Assembly (NCBI GenBank): GCA_947447815.1
Contig: CANFLJ010000117.1
Coordinates: 1-6,370, forward strand
DNA length: 6,370 nucleotides
Source of the DNA: Chitinophagaceae bacterium
GTDB taxonomy: Bacteria > Bacteroidota > Bacteroidia > Chitinophagales > Chitinophagaceae
Reading direction: 5' to 3'
Each line of letters starts with the position of its first letter. Position 1 is the stretch's first letter. Both the position numbers and the translations under genes were made by a program. Shown piece after piece: positions 5,477-6,370 of the stretch. The notes beneath the pieces were generated by a model, which saw only the letters and a program-made list of their open reading frames with translations, was not told where the DNA came from and did not search any database.

Positions 5477-5514
5477 TGTATTCTCCTGACTCCTACCTCC
5501 CGTCTCCTATATCC
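5477..5514 (-). repeat. Purine heptamer repeat, right copy of the inverted pair
   Basis: On the plus strand CTCC recurs at 5483, 5490, 5497 and 5504, seven bases apart, with a decayed fifth unit near 5512. Read on the minus strand this is GGAGnnn x4 ending GGAGAATACA, the inverted counterpart of 3990-4027. It lies five bases beyond the ispE stop codon, so in both flanking transcripts the GGAG strand is the sense strand right after the stop. Confidence 0.85.
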
Positions 5515-5519
5515 CTGTA

Positions 5520-6344
5520 TTATAACACCTCCGCAATTCTTACCATATAATTTTTAGGGAAAGAGAATAAGGATTCTTCTATCTGACCAAAAATACCAAA
5601 TACGGTACTGCCACTGCCAGTCATAGCAGCATACACGGCACCTTTGGCATAAAGCTCTCTTTTAATATGGTCGATTGCAGGATGTTCTCTGGAAATTGGT
5701 CCTTCAAAATCATTGATCAGTTCTTTCTTCCAGGTGCTGATAGGCTGGAGTATAATATCCTTAATACTTTTTTCTTTTCTGGCAGGTTTTATTTGTTCAA
5801 AAGCCCACTTGGTGGCAATATGAATGCCCGGATTAACCAGTAGTACTTTGTATCCCGAAAGGTTTAGCGGAACTCTATCCAGTAGTTCTCCTCGGCCCAT
5901 ACCAATACTAGGAGCATTGATAATAAAGAATGGGCAATCGCTTCCCAGTATCAAAGCAAATTCTATCAGCTGAGCTTCGGTAAGTTTCAGATTAAAATAC
6001 TCATTCAGCATCAATAATGTAAAAGCGCCATCAGCACTACCGCCACCCAAACCAGCACCCATCGGTATTTGTTTGTTTAGAAGTATATGCACCGGACTTA
6101 CCTTGCCCGGAAAAGCATCTTTAAGAAGCTGGTAGGCCGTTACACAAAGATTTTTGTTGATATCTCCTACAATGGTGGTTCCTACGTTGGTAAATTGAAA
6201 CTTGCCATTGCTGGAGGGGATTATTTCCAGGGCATCTTTAAGCGTAACAGGAATAAAACAGGTTTCTAAGTTATGAAATCCATCCTCCCTTTTTTCGGTA
6301 ATGTTTAATCCAAGATTGATTTTACAGTTAGGCAAACTAACCAT
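5520..6344 (-). CDS. ispE: 4-diphosphocytidyl-2-C-methyl-D-erythritol kinase (IspE)
   Basis: IspE phosphorylates the 2-hydroxyl of CDP-methylerythritol with ATP, the fourth step of the MEP route to isoprenoid precursors, in the cytosol. The 274-residue product has the normal length of this GHMP-kinase family member. The N-terminal PNCKINLGLNI carries catalytic Lys8, followed by the family's G-F/Y-H-N-L-E-T segment at 22-28. The glycine-rich ATP loop PMGAGLGGGSADGA lies at 94-107. The catalytic Asp136 sits in GSDCPFF, and the C-terminal GHMP motif MTGSGSTVFG is at 241-250. Nothing is missing. The ATG at 6344 is fixed by an in-frame TAA at 6359-6357 just upstream. The next base begins an ATG on the opposite strand (CATATG), so no room for a promoter is left inside the window if both are real starts. 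It converges on tadA across the island; its stop is followed within five bases by the purine heptamer repeat. Confidence 0.95.
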   Translation of the reverse strand: MVSLPNCKINLGLNITEKREDGFHNLETCFIPVTLKDALEIIPSSNGKFQFTNVGTTIVGDINKNLCVTAYQLLKDAFPGKVSPVHILLNKQIPMGAGLGGGSADGAFTLLMLNEYFNLKLTEAQLIEFALILGSDCPFFIINAPSIGMGRGELLDRVPLNLSGYKVLLVNPGIHIATKWAFEQIKPARKEKSIKDIILQPISTWKKELINDFEGPISREHPAIDHIKRELYAKGAVYAAMTGSGSTVFGIFGQIEESLFSFPKNYMVRIAEVL

Positions 6345-6370
6345 ATGGCAGCAGTATTATATGAAGAGAT

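Larger units (their letters stand above)
3990..5514. other. AT-rich island bounded by inverted heptamer repeats, between tadA and ispE
   Basis: The two convergent housekeeping genes are separated by about 1.5 kb whose base composition differs sharply. A hand count of one 60-base line gives 30 G+C in tadA (3541-3600) against 9 in the first island gene (4501-4560) and 13 in the second (5161-5220). The island holds two unrelated small membrane-protein genes and a structured spacer. It has inverted purine heptamer repeats at its ends, the shared GGAGAATACA facing inward on both sides. No transposase or integrase is present, and no target duplication could be recognised. It may be acquired DNA or simply a variable intergenic hotspot. 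Confidence 0.5.

Noticed and set aside
3990..5514. Insertion sequence or transposon with GGAG ends
   Set aside because: No transposase is encoded and no target-site duplication was recognised, so it is reported only as an island.

Overview
The window looks like a chromosomal segment of a member of the Bacteroidota, probably near Chitinophagales or Sphingobacteriales. The reasons are low GC, no Shine-Dalgarno sequences before clear starts, TAnnTTTG-type -7 boxes between the divergent pair near 2.6 kb, and Bacteroidota-style versions of IspE, TadA, an SDR and a CxxCxxCC protein. This placement is inference from sequence style; there is no rRNA or marker match to confirm it.

Layout, left to right. 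Positions 1-524 (-) hold the N-terminal 174 codons of a lipoprotein that runs off the left edge and faintly resembles the first domain of GldM. After a 245-base spacer comes a 130-residue protein at 770-1162 (+), built around eleven heptapeptide repeats of P-A-I-G-Y-x-x type. It is followed by a 230-residue protein (1284-1976, +) with a helical N-terminal half and a fibronectin III-like end, closed by a good intrinsic terminator. A YkgJ-type cysteine-cluster protein (2059-2577, -) and a short-chain dehydrogenase (2719-3414, +) are divergent and share a compact promoter region. TadA tRNA adenosine deaminase follows (3516-3989, +). At the right end, ispE of the MEP isoprenoid pathway (5520-6344, -) points back towards tadA.

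Between the convergent housekeeping genes tadA and ispE lies an AT-rich island of about 1.5 kb. It carries two orphan membrane-protein genes (4208-4768 and 4973-5401). It is bounded by an inverted pair of purine heptamer repeats (GGAGnnn, four to five units each, both ending in GGAGAATACA), each placed immediately after the stop codon of the flanking gene. Between the two membrane genes sits a GC-richer stretch of about 135 bases with strong hairpin potential. Together with a GTTGGGC upstream and a GTCCAAC downstream of the first gene, this gives the island a cassette-like look. That island and the heptapeptide-repeat protein are the two parts most worth following up. TadA, IspE, the SDR and the YkgJ protein are ordinary chromosomal genes, and I see no operon linking them.
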